From assembly GCA_009908505.1 (NCBI GenBank), contig JAAAPD010000021.1, positions 1 to 37,463 on the forward strand: a DNA stretch of 37,463 nt, in the 5' to 3' direction. Made by a program: the position numbers and the translations under genes. The notes below the pieces were generated by a model. The model worked only from the letters and a program-made list of their open reading frames with translations. It ran no database searches and had not been told where the DNA came from. Below are positions 7,420 through 16,211 of this stretch, piece by piece. This stretch comes from Alphaproteobacteria bacterium. GTDB taxonomy: Bacteria; Pseudomonadota; Alphaproteobacteria; Rhodobacterales; Rhodobacteraceae. Position 1 is the first letter of the stretch, and each line of letters begins with the position of its first letter.

Positions 7420-8118
7420 CTAGATGGTGACCGGCTCCAGCACTTCGGGCTCGATCAGGCGGGTGCCCACCGGCAGCCGGGCGCGCAGCGGCTCGACATC
7501 CTGGGCCAGCAGCGGGAAGGTCTTGTAGTGGCAGGGGATCACCATCTTGAAGTCGAAATAGCGGTTGGCGGCATAGGCCGCGCCCTCCATGTTCATGGTG
7601 AAATGACCGCCCGCGCAGAGAATGCCGATATCCGGCTTGTAGCGATCGCCGATCACCTCCATGTCGGCCATTACGTCGGTGTCGCCGCTGACATAGATGG
7701 AATGCCCTTCCCCCTGAATGACGAAGCCCGCCGGATCGCCCGCATATTGCAGCCCCGCGCCGGTGAAATCGAGCGATGAGGAGTGGATCGCATGGGTCAT
7801 GGTCACGCTGACCCCGTCCAGGTCGATGGTGCCGCCCTTGCCGAATCCCATCACCTCGACCCCGTCCTCGCCGTCCCAGATCTCGGCGATCTCGTGGATG
7901 CAAAGGATCGGCGCGCCGGTCTCGCGGGCGATGGACAGCGCATTGCCGGCATGATCGCCATGGCCATGGGTCAGGCAAATATGGGTCGCGCCTTCGGTCG
8001 CTTCGGCGGCGCGGTCCTCGGGAAAGGCGGGGTTGCCCGCCAGCCAGGGATCGACCAGAAGAACCTTGCCGCCGATCTCGATGCGAAAGCCGCTATGGCC
8101 GAGCCAGGTGATCTTCAT
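7420..8118 (-). CDS. UPF0173 metal-dependent hydrolase (metallo-beta-lactamase fold)
   Basis: The protein has 232 residues, the standard length for UPF0173. It starts with MKITWLGHSGFRIEIGGKVLLVDPWLAGNP and carries the HxHxDH metal motif in LTHGHGDHAGNA (H51, H53, D55, H56). Further metal ligands are in the GDTDVMADME (Asp) and PCHYKTFP (His) segments. The substrate is unknown for this family. The gene converges on tadA with 21 bases between stops and is divergent from the ceramidase-like gene. Confidence 0.88.
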   Translation of the reverse strand: MKITWLGHSGFRIEIGGKVLLVDPWLAGNPAFPEDRAAEATEGATHICLTHGHGDHAGNALSIARETGAPILCIHEIAEIWDGEDGVEVMGFGKGGTIDLDGVSVTMTHAIHSSSLDFTGAGLQYAGDPAGFVIQGEGHSIYVSGDTDVMADMEVIGDRYKPDIGILCAGGHFTMNMEGAAYAANRYFDFKMVIPCHYKTFPLLAQDVEPLRARLPVGTRLIEPEVLEPVTI

Positions 8119-8191
8119 GACGCTCTCTCTTGGTTTGTTTCGGGGGCGACGATAACACGGATCGGCAGACAGACCAGACGGGGCGCAGCGA

Positions 8192-8848
8192 ATGAACCTG
8201 ACCGAACAGATCGACGGCTATTGCGAACGGCTCGACTTCAGTTTCTGGGCCGAACCGGTGAACGCGGTGACCAACCTGGCGTTCCTCGTGGCCGCAGTGA
8301 TCATGTGGCGGCGCAGCGCGGGTGTGCCCCTGGCCCGCGCGCTGGCGGCGGTGCTGTTTGCCATCGGCATCGGCAGTTTCCTGTTCCACACGCTGGCCAC
8401 GGTCTGGGCGGCCATGGCCGATACGCTGCCGATCCTTGGCTTCATCCTGCTGTATCTCTTTGCCGTGCATCGCGACGTTCTGGCCTGGCCCGCCTGGGCG
8501 GCGGGATTGGCCAGCGCGGGGTTCCTGCCCTATGCCGCCGGGGTCACCATCCTGTTGCGGGACGTGCCGTTCTTCGGCGTGTCGTCCTTCTACTGGACGG
8601 TGCCGATCCTGCTGGTGCTCTACGGCGCGGTGCTGTGGCGGCGCTTCCCGGCGCTGGTGCGCGGATTCGCGATCGGGGCGGCGATTCTGTCGGTTTCGAT
8701 CACCGCGCGCAGCCTGGACGAAACCCTGTGCGCCACCTTCCCCGTGGGCACCCACCTGTTCTGGCACCTTCTCAATGCCGTGATGCTGGGCTGGATGATC
8801 GAGATATACCGCCGCCACATGCTTGAAGGCGGCGCGGCGGGGCGCTAA
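8192..8848 (+). CDS. Ceramidase-family integral membrane hydrolase (CREST superfamily)
   Basis: The protein has 218 residues with about seven hydrophobic segments. It starts with the family pattern [22 protein letters not shown], then [23 protein letters not shown] in the middle and [17 protein letters not shown] near the end. The conserved His of FHT, Asp of ADTLPI and the two His of HLFWH are the expected zinc ligands and catalytic residues of alkaline-ceramidase (PF05875) proteins. Bacterial members are common in this family of organisms, but the lipid substrate has rarely been shown, so 'ceramidase' is the family label. The gene has its own divergent promoter region (8119-8191) and is followed 36 bases later by gatC. 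Confidence 0.85.
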   Translation: MNLTEQIDGYCERLDFSFWAEPVNAVTNLAFLVAAVIMWRRSAGVPLARALAAVLFAIGIGSFLFHTLATVWAAMADTLPILGFILLYLFAVHRDVLAWPAWAAGLASAGFLPYAAGVTILLRDVPFFGVSSFYWTVPILLVLYGAVLWRRFPALVRGFAIGAAILSVSITARSLDETLCATFPVGTHLFWHLLNAVMLGWMIEIYRRHMLEGGAAGR

Positions 8849-8884
8849 AGCGGGCCGGAACACGAACAACGGAGAGCGCGCCCC

Positions 8885-9172
8885 ATGTCGATCGACACGG
8901 ACACCGCCCGCAAGGTGGCCCACCTGGCCCGCATCAAGGTCGAGGAAGACGAGTTGCCTGCGCTGGCCGGGGAATTCAACGCCATCCTCGGTTTCATCGA
9001 GCAGCTGCAAGAAGTCGATGTCGAGGGCGTGGAGCCGATGACATCCGTCACCCCGCAGCGCCTCAAGCGGCGCGAGGATGTCGTGACCGATGGCCACCAG
9101 CAGGACAAGGTGCTGGCCAATGCCCCCGATGCCCGAGAGGGCTTCTTTGCCGTGCCGAAGGTGGTCGAGTGA
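8885..9172 (+). CDS. gatC: Asp-tRNA(Asn)/Glu-tRNA(Gln) amidotransferase subunit C
   Basis: The 95-residue protein has the GatC pattern: [49 protein letters not shown] near the start and a C-terminal [12 protein letters not shown]. GatC stabilises GatA/GatB in the transamidation of mischarged Glu-tRNA(Gln) and Asp-tRNA(Asn). A GGAGAG site precedes the ATG. The stop TGA overlaps the ATG of gatA by one base (TGATG), indicating translational coupling. gatB is not next in line and not in this window. Confidence 0.95.
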   Translation: MSIDTDTARKVAHLARIKVEEDELPALAGEFNAILGFIEQLQEVDVEGVEPMTSVTPQRLKRREDVVTDGHQQDKVLANAPDAREGFFAVPKVVE

Positions 9173-10644
9173 TGAGCGAGCTGAGCAAACTGAAAATCGC
9201 CGAGGCCCGCGATGCCTTGAAAAAGGGCGAGGTGACCAGCGTTGAACTGACCGAGGCCTGCCTGGCTGAGATCGCGGGGGCAGGTGCGCTGAACGCCTTT
9301 GTCCACGACACGCCCGATCTGGCGATGGAACAGGCCAAGGCCGCCGATGCGCTCAAGGGTGACGGCAGCTTGAACGGCATTCCGCTGGGCATCAAGGACC
9401 TGTTCTGCACCAGGGGCGTCGCCAGCCAGGCGGCGTCAAAAATCCTCGACGGGTTCCGCCCCGAATACGAAAGCACCGTCAGCCAGAACCTGCTGGACGC
9501 CGGCGCGGTCATGCTGGGCAAGCTCAACATGGACGAATTCGCCATGGGATCGTCCAACGAAACATCCGTCTATGGCGATGCGGTGAACCCGTGGAAGGTG
9601 GACGATCGCACGCTGACGCCGGGCGGCTCTTCGGGCGGGTCCGCCGCCGCAGTGGCCGCTGACCTGTGCCTTGGCGCGACCGGCACCGATACCGGCGGCT
9701 CGATCCGCCAGCCCGCCGCCTTCACCGGCATCACCGGCATCAAGCCGACCTATGGGCGCTGCTCACGCTGGGGAATCGTGGCCTTCGCATCCTCGCTGGA
9801 CCAGGCAGGGCCGATGACCAAGGATGTGCGCGACGCGGCGATCATGTTGCAGGCCATGTGCGGGCACGACCCCAAGGACAGCACCAGCGCCGATCTGCCC
9901 GTGCCCGATTTCGAGGCCATGCTGACCGGCGACATCAAGGGCAAGACCATCGGCATCCCCCGCGAATACCACATGGACGGCATGCCGGGCGAGATCGATG
10001 CGCTGTGGGCCGAGGGCCGCAAGATGCTGCAGGACGCGGGCGCCAAGCTGGTCGATATCAGCCTGCCGCACACGAAATACGCCCTACCCACCTATTACGT
10101 GATCGCGCCCGCCGAGGCCTCCAGCAACCTGGCCCGCTATGACGGCGTGCGCTTCGGCCACCGCGCAAGGCTGGGGCAGGGCGACGGCATCACCGAAATG
10201 TACGAAAAAACCCGCGCCGAGGGGTTCGGCCAAGAGGTCAAGCGCCGCGTCATGGTCGGCACCTACGTGCTGTCGGCGGGCTTCTACGACGCCTATTACA
10301 ACCGCGCCCGCAAGGTGCGCGCCCTGATCAAGAAGGACTTCGAGGATGTCTTTGCGCAAGGAGTCGATGCGATCCTGACCCCGGCGACCCCGTCCGCCGC
10401 CTTCGGGCTGGGCGAGATGACGGACGCGGACCCGGTGGCCATGTATCTCAACGACGTTTTCACGGTCACCGTGAACCTGGCCGGGCTGCCCGGGATCAAC
10501 GTTCCGGCGGGGCTGGACAATCAGGGCCTGCCGCTGGGGCTGCAACTGATCGGCCGCCCCTGGGAAGAGGGCGATTTGCTGAATACCGCCTATGCGCTTG
10601 AACAGGCGACGGGATTCGTGGCCAAGCCGGAAAAGTGGTGGTAA
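9172..10644 (+). CDS. gatA: Asp-tRNA(Asn)/Glu-tRNA(Gln) amidotransferase subunit A
   Basis: The 490-residue protein is of full GatA length. The amidase-signature triad is visible: Lys75 in [11 protein letters not shown], cis-Ser153 in [21 protein letters not shown], and nucleophile Ser177 in [25 protein letters not shown]. The C-terminal [33 protein letters not shown] is also typical. GatA releases ammonia from glutamine for the transamidation carried out by GatB. ATG at 9172 is taken as start; a GTG three bases earlier (9169) is also in frame and would overlap gatC by four bases. Confidence 0.95.
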   Translation: MSELSKLKIAEARDALKKGEVTSVELTEACLAEIAGAGALNAFVHDTPDLAMEQAKAADALKGDGSLNGIPLGIKDLFCTRGVASQAASKILDGFRPEYESTVSQNLLDAGAVMLGKLNMDEFAMGSSNETSVYGDAVNPWKVDDRTLTPGGSSGGSAAAVAADLCLGATGTDTGGSIRQPAAFTGITGIKPTYGRCSRWGIVAFASSLDQAGPMTKDVRDAAIMLQAMCGHDPKDSTSADLPVPDFEAMLTGDIKGKTIGIPREYHMDGMPGEIDALWAEGRKMLQDAGAKLVDISLPHTKYALPTYYVIAPAEASSNLARYDGVRFGHRARLGQGDGITEMYEKTRAEGFGQEVKRRVMVGTYVLSAGFYDAYYNRARKVRALIKKDFEDVFAQGVDAILTPATPSAAFGLGEMTDADPVAMYLNDVFTVTVNLAGLPGINVPAGLDNQGLPLGLQLIGRPWEEGDLLNTAYALEQATGFVAKPEKWW

Positions 10645-10677
10645 AAGGCCGGGCCGTAGGGAAAGGCGGGGCGTGAC

Positions 10678-11373
10678 ATGATAGTGAACAGGTTTATTCC
10701 GGTCGGGGCTGCGCTGATCGCGCTGTCGGCTTGCGCGACGCAGGTGCCCGATAGCGGCGCGGGTGTCGGGTTTTCCGACTACACCCAGTATGAGCTGGAC
10801 CGCGCCCGGCGCGAGGCCGCCCTGCGCGGCGAGGCGCGGGCCGAGGCGGCCATGCCCGGCGGCACAGACCCGGGCATCACCGAAACCGACCTGGCGGCGG
10901 TGGGTATCGGCGCACAAGGGGATGCGGCCACGCCGCAACAGCCGGCCCAGGCGGATGCGGGGGCCTTGGCGGCCAATCCTGGTATCTCCGACGAACAGGA
11001 TTTCGACGCCGTCGCCGCCCGCGAAACCATCGAGAGCGATGCCCAGCGGCTGGAACGCCAGGCCGCGGCCTACACGGTGGTCGAACCCACCGCGCTGCCG
11101 CAGCGCCCCGGCGCGACCGGGCCCAATATCGTGCAATACGCGCTCAACGCCCCCAATGACCGGGGCCAGGCGATCTACAGCCGTAGCGGTCTGTCGGGCG
11201 ACGCGCGGTTCCAGCGCAATTGCGCCAAGTACAACACGCCCGACGAGGCGCAACGCGATTTCCTGTCGCGCGGCGGGCCGGAACGCGACCGGCTGGGGAT
11301 CGACCCCGACGGGGACGGCTTCGCCTGCGGCTGGGATCCGACCCCGTTCCGGCAACTGTCGGGCGGCAACTGA
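10678..11373 (+). CDS. Excalibur-domain lipoprotein
   Basis: The protein has 231 residues. The signal peptide ends in LSAC with Cys at residue 19, so this is a lipoprotein. A long Ala/Glu-rich, low-complexity middle (residues 35-150) leads to a C-terminal Excalibur-like calcium-binding motif: NCAKYNTPDEAQRDFLSRGGPERDRLGIDPDGDGFACGWDP, with the DxDxDG loop followed by Cys. Excalibur modules occur on extracytoplasmic proteins and often accompany nucleases or cell-wall enzymes. The amidase gene starts at or just after its stop, so a shared envelope role is plausible. No catalytic domain is visible. Confidence 0.75.
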   Translation: MIVNRFIPVGAALIALSACATQVPDSGAGVGFSDYTQYELDRARREAALRGEARAEAAMPGGTDPGITETDLAAVGIGAQGDAATPQQPAQADAGALAANPGISDEQDFDAVAARETIESDAQRLERQAAAYTVVEPTALPQRPGATGPNIVQYALNAPNDRGQAIYSRSGLSGDARFQRNCAKYNTPDEAQRDFLSRGGPERDRLGIDPDGDGFACGWDPTPFRQLSGGN

Positions 11374-11381
11374 GCGGCTCG

Positions 11382-12059
11382 TTGGCCGTCTGCCCCAATT
11401 TCGGTGACCGGCGGGGCGGCGCATGCCCCTCGCTGGTGGTGATCCATTACACGGCCATGGCCGATTGCGATGCCGCCCGCGCTTGGCTGTGCAATCCGAA
11501 GGCCGAGGTCTCGGCGCATTACCTGGTTTCCGAGGCGGGCAAGGTCGACGCCCTGGTTCCCGAAGAAAAACGCGCCTGGCATGCCGGGGCGGGGGCCTGG
11601 GGCGCGATCACCGATGTGAATTCCCATTCCATCGGGATCGAGCTGTCCAATACCGGCTCTGCGCCCTTCGCGGCGGCCCAGATGAATGCGCTGGAGGCGC
11701 TTCTGTCCGGGATCATGGCGCGCTGGTCCATTCCACCCCAACGGGTCATCGGCCATTCCGATTGCGCGCCCGGCCGCAAGATCGACCCCGGCCCGCGCTT
11801 CGACTGGGCGCGGCTGGCTCGGTCGGGGCTTGCCGTGCAGGCCGCCCCGGTGCCGGGCACGCGCAACGATGCGGCGGCCTTCCTGAGGGATCTGCATCGC
11901 ATCGGCTACAGCGCGGGGGTGCCCGGTGAAACCCTGCTGGCGGCTTTTCGTCTGCGGCACCGGCAAGGGGCCACGGGGCCGCTTCGGTCCGCCGATTGCG
12001 CCCTCGCGGCCGACCTTGCCCAACGCTTTGGCGTTGACCCGGGCGCGCCCAGTCCCTAA
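11382..12059 (+). CDS. N-acetylmuramoyl-L-alanine amidase (Amidase_2, AmiD/AmpD type)
   Basis: The product has 225 residues if translation starts at TTG 11382; a CTG at 11370 overlapping the previous stop is an alternative, and no ATG or GTG fits. The family begins with PNFGDRRGG..PSLVVIHYTAM, which fixes the start within a few codons. Zinc ligands are His22 (VIHYTAM), the His of VIGHSDCAPGRKIDPGPRFDW and the Asp of KIDPG. AHYLVSEAGKV, WHAGAGAWG and NSHSIGIEL are all typical. The C-terminal 70 residues form a helical peptidoglycan-binding-like domain. It cleaves the amide between MurNAc and L-Ala in peptidoglycan or anhydro-muropeptides. No signal peptide is visible, so it is probably a cytoplasmic AmpD-like recycling enzyme. 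Confidence 0.85.
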   Translation: MAVCPNFGDRRGGACPSLVVIHYTAMADCDAARAWLCNPKAEVSAHYLVSEAGKVDALVPEEKRAWHAGAGAWGAITDVNSHSIGIELSNTGSAPFAAAQMNALEALLSGIMARWSIPPQRVIGHSDCAPGRKIDPGPRFDWARLARSGLAVQAAPVPGTRNDAAAFLRDLHRIGYSAGVPGETLLAAFRLRHRQGATGPLRSADCALAADLAQRFGVDPGAPSP

Positions 12060-12065
12060 GTCCGT

Positions 12066-12480
12066 CGAGCGCGAGGGGCCGGATGGCCGGGGGCGGGTTT
12101 CGGCCCGTTCCAGGAAAGTCCGGACTCCATCAAGGCACGGTGCCGGGTAACGCCCGGGCGGGGTCGGCATGCCGCCGGTCCCGACGGAAAGCGCCACAGA
12201 GAACAGACCGCCGCGCATGCGCGGCAAGGGTGAAAAGGTGGGGTAAGAGCCCACCGGGGGCCTGGCAACAGGGCCCGCATGGCAAGCCCCACCGGGAGCA
12301 ATGCCGAATAGGGATCCCGCCGCGGGACAGGTGCCGCAAGGCATACCGCCGCAGGGGCCGCCTTGGCCCCGGGATCCGGGTTGGCAGCTAGAGGGCATCG
12401 GCAACGGTGCCCCCAGAGGAATGGCCATCGAACCGGGGCGACCCGGGGAACAGAATCCGGCTTACAGGTCCTTCGCGCAT
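12066..12480 (+). ncRNA. rnpB: RNase P RNA, A type
   Basis: This is the catalytic RNA of RNase P, which trims the 5' leader of tRNA precursors. Conserved elements appear in order: CCAGGAAAGTCCGGACTCC after the 5' P1-P3 region, ACAGAGAACAGACCGCCG, GGTGGGGTAAGAGCCCACCG (the region around P10-P11), GGCAAGCCCCACCGGGAGCA, ATGCCGAATAGGG, and the closing AGAGGAATGGCC...ACAGAATCCGGCTTACAGG. The P1 helix can be drawn directly: 12069-12078 pairs with 12469-12478 over ten positions including three G-U pairs, which sets both ends. The length of about 410 bases is usual for alphaproteobacteria. It starts just after the amidase stop, and no clear separate promoter was identified. Confidence 0.96.
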
Positions 12481-12507
12481 GTTCATTTCTCGGGCGGAGA
12501 AACGAAC
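12481..12507 (+). terminator. Stem-loop right after rnpB
   Basis: GTTCATTTCTC and GAGAAACGAAC form an 11-bp stem with one A-C mismatch and a GGGCG loop, beginning three bases after the P1 helix of rnpB. There is no T run, so it is not a standard intrinsic terminator. It could stop read-through with Rho, or protect the RNA 3' end. Confidence 0.35.
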
Positions 12508-12588
12508 AATGGCGCAGGGGCGGTCGGCGCAATGCCACCCGGTGGCCCGGCTGGGCGCGCAGCCGGTCGAAAGTTTCGGCCATTTTCG

Positions 12589-12617
12589 TTGACAGCCGCG
12601 CGGCGGCGTTTTCTGTT
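12589..12617 (+). promoter_or_regulatory. Candidate sigma-70-type promoter for the aldo/keto reductase gene
   Basis: A perfect TTGACA -35 box (12589-12594) is followed after 17 bases by a weak -10 (TCTGTT, 12612-12617). A strong AAAGGAGG ribosome site (12624-12631) comes 6 bases before the ATG at 12638. The leader would be very short. Confidence 0.4.
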
Positions 12618-12637
12618 ACCGCTAAAGGAGGCCGCCA

Positions 12638-13669
12638 ATGACCTATACCGCCGCAGATACCCGCTATGACCGCATGTCCTATCGCCGCTGTGGGCGCTCC
12701 GGGTTGAAACTTCCAGCCATATCGCTCGGCCTGTGGCACAATTTCGGCCATGACACGCCGCATCAGACCAAGCGGGATATCGTGCATACCGCCTTCGATC
12801 TCGGGATCACCCATTTCGACCTGGCTAACAACTATGGCCCGCCGCCGGGCAGTGCCGAGCACGCCTTCGGGTCGATCCTGGCCGAGGATCTGGCGCCCTA
12901 TCGCGATGAGCTGATCATCTCGTCCAAGGCGGGTTACCTGATGTGGGACGGCCCCTATGGCGAATGGGGCAGCCGCAAATACCTGATCTCGTCCTGCGAC
13001 CAGTCGTTGAAACGGATGGGGCTGGATTACGTCGACATCTTCTATTCCCACCGCTTCGACCCGGACACGCCGTTGGAGGAAACCATGGGCGCGCTTGATC
13101 ATATCGTGCGGTCGGGCCGGGCGCTCTATGCGGGGATTTCCAGCTATAACAGCGAACGCACCTGCGAGGCGGTGGCGATCCTGAACGATCTCGGCACGCC
13201 CTGCGTGATTCACCAGCCCGCCTATAACATGCTCAACCGCTGGGTCGAGCGGGACGGGCTGAAAGAGACCCTGGACGAGCTGGGCGTCGGTTCCATCGCG
13301 TTCACACCGTTGGCCCAGGGCATGCTGACCAAGAAATACCTTGGTGGCATCCCCGAGGGCAGCCGCGCAACCCAGGACAAGAGCCTCGATCCCGCCATGC
13401 TGTCCGAGCGGGCCATCGGCAACCTGCGCAAGCTGGACGAGATCGCCCAGGGACGGGGCCAGACCCTGGCGCAGATGGCGATTGCCTGGGTGCTACGCGG
13501 CGACGGGATCACCAGCGCGCTGATCGGGGCTTCGAAGCCGGAACAAGTGGTGGATTGCGTGGGCGCGGTCGACAGGCTCGACTTCACCGATGCCGAACTG
13601 GCCGAGATCGACAAATATGCCGACGAGGAACAGATCAACCTGTGGGCGCAATCGGCCGAGCTGGACTAG
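12638..13669 (+). CDS. Aldo/keto reductase, YghZ/L-glyceraldehyde-3-phosphate reductase type
   Basis: The product has 343 residues, the length of the AKR14/YghZ group. The catalytic tetrad is D61 (HFDLANNYG), Y66, K97 (ISSKAGY) and H138 (FYSHRFD). The group-specific loop GYLMWDGPYGEWGSRKYLISSCDQSLKRMGLDYVDIF is present, as are the NADPH-binding C-terminal segments (FTPLAQGMLTKKYL, SALIGASKPEQV) and the end INLWAQSAELD. E. coli YghZ reduces L-glyceraldehyde 3-phosphate and other short aldehydes, including methylglyoxal. The strong ribosome site suggests good expression. The next gene is a xylan-oligomer hydrolase, but a repeat-bearing gap of 85 bases separates them and joint function is not certain. 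Confidence 0.88.
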   Translation: MTYTAADTRYDRMSYRRCGRSGLKLPAISLGLWHNFGHDTPHQTKRDIVHTAFDLGITHFDLANNYGPPPGSAEHAFGSILAEDLAPYRDELIISSKAGYLMWDGPYGEWGSRKYLISSCDQSLKRMGLDYVDIFYSHRFDPDTPLEETMGALDHIVRSGRALYAGISSYNSERTCEAVAILNDLGTPCVIHQPAYNMLNRWVERDGLKETLDELGVGSIAFTPLAQGMLTKKYLGGIPEGSRATQDKSLDPAMLSERAIGNLRKLDEIAQGRGQTLAQMAIAWVLRGDGITSALIGASKPEQVVDCVGAVDRLDFTDAELAEIDKYADEEQINLWAQSAELD

Positions 13670-13676
13670 GGCGCGC

Positions 13677-13733
13677 TGCCCCCGCCGGCCCCGGGGGCGA
13701 CTCCGCCGGGGTATTTTCGACCCGAAGAAGCCA
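13677..13733 (+). repeat. Composite intergenic repeat, copy A
   Basis: A GC-rich hairpin-prone stretch (CCCCC...GGGGG, about 13680-13697) is followed by CCGCCGGGGTATTTTCGACC and CGAAGAAG. The second half matches, in reversed orientation, the element at 30073-30102 (CCCCGGGATATTTACC then CCAAAGAAAG on the minus strand). Shared skeleton: C/G-rich hairpin, CCGGG(G/A)TATTT, 5-8 bases, AAGAA. I recall similar motifs between genes in many Rhodobacteraceae; copy number here cannot be judged from one window. Confidence 0.6.
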
Positions 13734-13754
13734 GGGCTTGAAGGAGACGAGGCC

Positions 13755-15350
13755 ATGATCCGCAACCCGATCCTGCCGGGCTTCAACCCCGACCCGAGTA
13801 TCGTGCGCGTGGGACAGGACTACTATATCGCGACCTCGACCTTCGAATGGTATCCGGGCGTGCAGATTTTCCATTCGCGCGACCTGGTGAACTGGGATCT
13901 GGTGGCGCGGCCGCTGAACCGCGCCGCGCTGCTGGATATGCGCGGCAACCCGGATTCGGGCGGCATCTGGGCGCCCTGCCTGTCGCATGCGGATGGTCGG
14001 TTCTGGCTGGTCTACACGGATGTGAAACGGCTCGATGGTGCCTTCAAGGACGCGCATAACTACGTCACGACTTGCGAAAGGGTGGGGGGCAACTGGTCGG
14101 ACCCCGTCTACGTGAATTCCAAGGGGTTCGACGCGTCGCTTTTCCATGATGATGACGGGCGGAAGTATTTCATCAACCTGGTCTGGAACCATCGCGGCCC
14201 CGGCACGGGCGGCAACCCGGCACATGACAGGTTCGACGGGATCGTGGCACAGGAATGGTCCGAGGCGGGCGGGCTGACCGGGCCTGTCATGGAACTCTGG
14301 CATGGCACCGACAGGGGGCTGACCGAGGCGCCGCATCTTTTCAAGCGGAACGGATATTACTACCTGACCGTGGCCGAGGGCGGCACCGGCTATGACCATG
14401 CGGTGTCCATGGCGCGGGCGCGCGACCTCGCCGGCCCCTACGAGGTGCATCCCGACCAGCACCTGCTATGCACCGCCGGCACCGACAGCCCGATCCAGCG
14501 CACGGGCCACGGGCAATACGTGGAAACCCATGACGGGCAGCATTACCACACCTTCCTGATGGGGCGGCCGATTCCCGGTCCGGGCGGGCAGGGGCGGTAC
14601 TGCCCGTTGGGCCGTGAAACCGGGATCGAGCGCGTGGTCTGGCGCGACGACTGGTTGTTCCTGGAGCAGGGCGGGCAAGTGCCGCGGGAGGCGTTGCCGG
14701 GCCTGGCCGAGGTCGCCCCGCGCCCGGCCTCGCCCTCGGTGCATGATTTCGCCGGGCCGGACCTGCCGATGGAATTCCAGTGGCTGCGCACGCCCGAGCG
14801 CGACCGGATCTTCCGGGTCGGCGGCGGGCTGACCCTGATCGGGCGCGAAAGCATGGGCAGCTGGTTCGAACAGGCGCTGGTCGCCCGGCGGCAGGACCAT
14901 CACACCTACGCCGCCGAAACCACGCTGGCCGAATTCAGCCCCGACAGCTACCAGCAGGCCGCCGGCCTCACGACCTATTACAACCGGCACAAATTCCACA
15001 TGGTCGTCGCAACGCAGGAACCGGGGATCGGCCGCTGCCTGCGGGTGGTTTCCTGCCTCGGAGACTACACGGACCTTGCGCTGACCTGGTCCGGAGATCC
15101 GGCCCCGCTGGCCGAGGGGCCGGTGGATCTGCGGGTCGAGGTGGACCATGCCGCGCAACGGTTCCTCTGGCGGCAGGGCGGCGATTGGCAGCCCATCGGC
15201 GGGGCGCTGGATGCCTCGATCATCTCCGACGAGGGCGGGCGCGGGGAACACGCGAGTTTCACCGGGGCCTTCGTGGGGATGTTCGCGATGGATACGTCGG
15301 GCCTGGCGACCGAGGCCCGGTTCAGCCGCTTCGGGTATTGGCCGGGGTAG
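13755..15350 (+). CDS. Glycoside hydrolase family 43 beta-xylosidase/arabinofuranosidase
   Basis: The protein has 531 residues. The N-terminal five-bladed propeller (about 1-300) carries the GH43 acidic triad: base D13 (NPILPGFNPDPSI), pKa-modulating D126 (GFDASLFHDDDG) and general acid E191 (LTEAPHLF). The C-terminal beta-sandwich (about 315-531, with LQWLRTP-like and SYQQAAGLTTYYN segments) is the GH43_C2 domain found in xylosidases of the XynB type. It removes xylose, or arabinose, from the non-reducing ends of oligosaccharides. There is no signal peptide, so it acts on imported oligomers in the cytoplasm. An AAGGAG site lies 8 bases before the ATG. No transporter or xylose isomerase gene is adjacent, so its pathway partners are elsewhere. 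Confidence 0.9.
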   Translation: MIRNPILPGFNPDPSIVRVGQDYYIATSTFEWYPGVQIFHSRDLVNWDLVARPLNRAALLDMRGNPDSGGIWAPCLSHADGRFWLVYTDVKRLDGAFKDAHNYVTTCERVGGNWSDPVYVNSKGFDASLFHDDDGRKYFINLVWNHRGPGTGGNPAHDRFDGIVAQEWSEAGGLTGPVMELWHGTDRGLTEAPHLFKRNGYYYLTVAEGGTGYDHAVSMARARDLAGPYEVHPDQHLLCTAGTDSPIQRTGHGQYVETHDGQHYHTFLMGRPIPGPGGQGRYCPLGRETGIERVVWRDDWLFLEQGGQVPREALPGLAEVAPRPASPSVHDFAGPDLPMEFQWLRTPERDRIFRVGGGLTLIGRESMGSWFEQALVARRQDHHTYAAETTLAEFSPDSYQQAAGLTTYYNRHKFHMVVATQEPGIGRCLRVVSCLGDYTDLALTWSGDPAPLAEGPVDLRVEVDHAAQRFLWRQGGDWQPIGGALDASIISDEGGRGEHASFTGAFVGMFAMDTSGLATEARFSRFGYWPG

Positions 15351-15558
15351 CGAAGGGTCGGTTTGAGCCCATACTGGCTCATGTGCACCTACGTAGAATA
15401 GGACCTGCGTCCATGAGCCCGCTCGGCGGAAGCGCCAAATCCCTTTCGCGTATGAACGATGCCATAACGTCATGGCTTACAGCTTGTAATCCTGCGTGAA
15501 TTCTGAACGGTCTTGATGGGGCAATAACGGGTTTCGAGGTGCTTCTTAATAATCCTTT

Positions 15559-16211
15559 ATGACGGAAATGTACCCGGACCAAACCCGGTGACGGTCCGGT
15601 GTTTTGTTCTGGAACGTGGAGGTCTGCATCTGGACGTCGAGCATATCGATCTGGCGAATTTGGCCAATCGGGAGGCCGATTACGTCGAGAACGTCAACGC
15701 CAGGGGCGAGCTCCCCGCGTTGCGCCTGAACGATGGGTCTATCATTACTGAGATCACGGCGATCTGTGCCTATCTTGACGAGATTGCTGACGGCCCTTCG
15801 CTGTTCGGTGCCACTCCGGAAGAACGAGCCGTCACAAACATGTGGACGCGGCGGGCGTATCTGGAAATCTGCTCACCGGTGGTCACCTGGTACAGGGGAA
15901 CTGACCATGCCAGGGGCTACTATAAAGGGCATCGTCTCCACGCGGCAGAGACCCAGGGCTGGATGCGGGCACAGGCGGATCGGGGTCTGTCGCAGTTTAA
16001 CAACGATTTGTCGGACGGACGTGCGTTTCTCTGCGGAAACAGGATTTCGATGGCGGATGTGTTGTTGACCGGGTTCTACAGCGCGATGCAACCACTCGCT
16101 CCGTGGATTGATCGCCCCGATCTGGAGCATCTAACGCGATGGCGCTCCGCCATGCTCGAGCGACCATCAAACAGCGCCATGATGCGCCCTTTGCCTGCGC
16201 AGATCGGCTAG
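15559..16211 (+). pseudogene. Glutathione S-transferase family protein, apparent single-base frameshift near the start
   Basis: From about 15588 the frame encodes VTVRCFVLERGGLHLDVEHIDLANLANREADYVENVNARGELPALRLNDGSIITEITAICAYLDE, a GST N-terminal domain lacking its first strand, then a helical GST C-terminal domain (GNRISMADVLLTGFYSAM) to 16211. The missing start is in another frame: ATG at 15559 reads MTEMYPDQTR then TGA. Adding one C to the CCC run at 15584-15586 joins them into MTEMYPDQTPVTVRCFVLERGG, a normal GST opening. As given, only a GTG start at 15588 would be left, giving 207 residues without the first beta strand and glutathione-binding N-terminus. This is either a real indel or a sequencing error. 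Base composition is less GC-rich here than in the neighbours, suggesting separate origin. Confidence 0.7.

Noticed and set aside
10084..11424. 446-codon minus-strand frame across gatA 3' end and the lipoprotein gene
   Set aside because: Shadow of the plus-strand genes; no domain, no ribosome site, and the plus-strand products have clear signatures.
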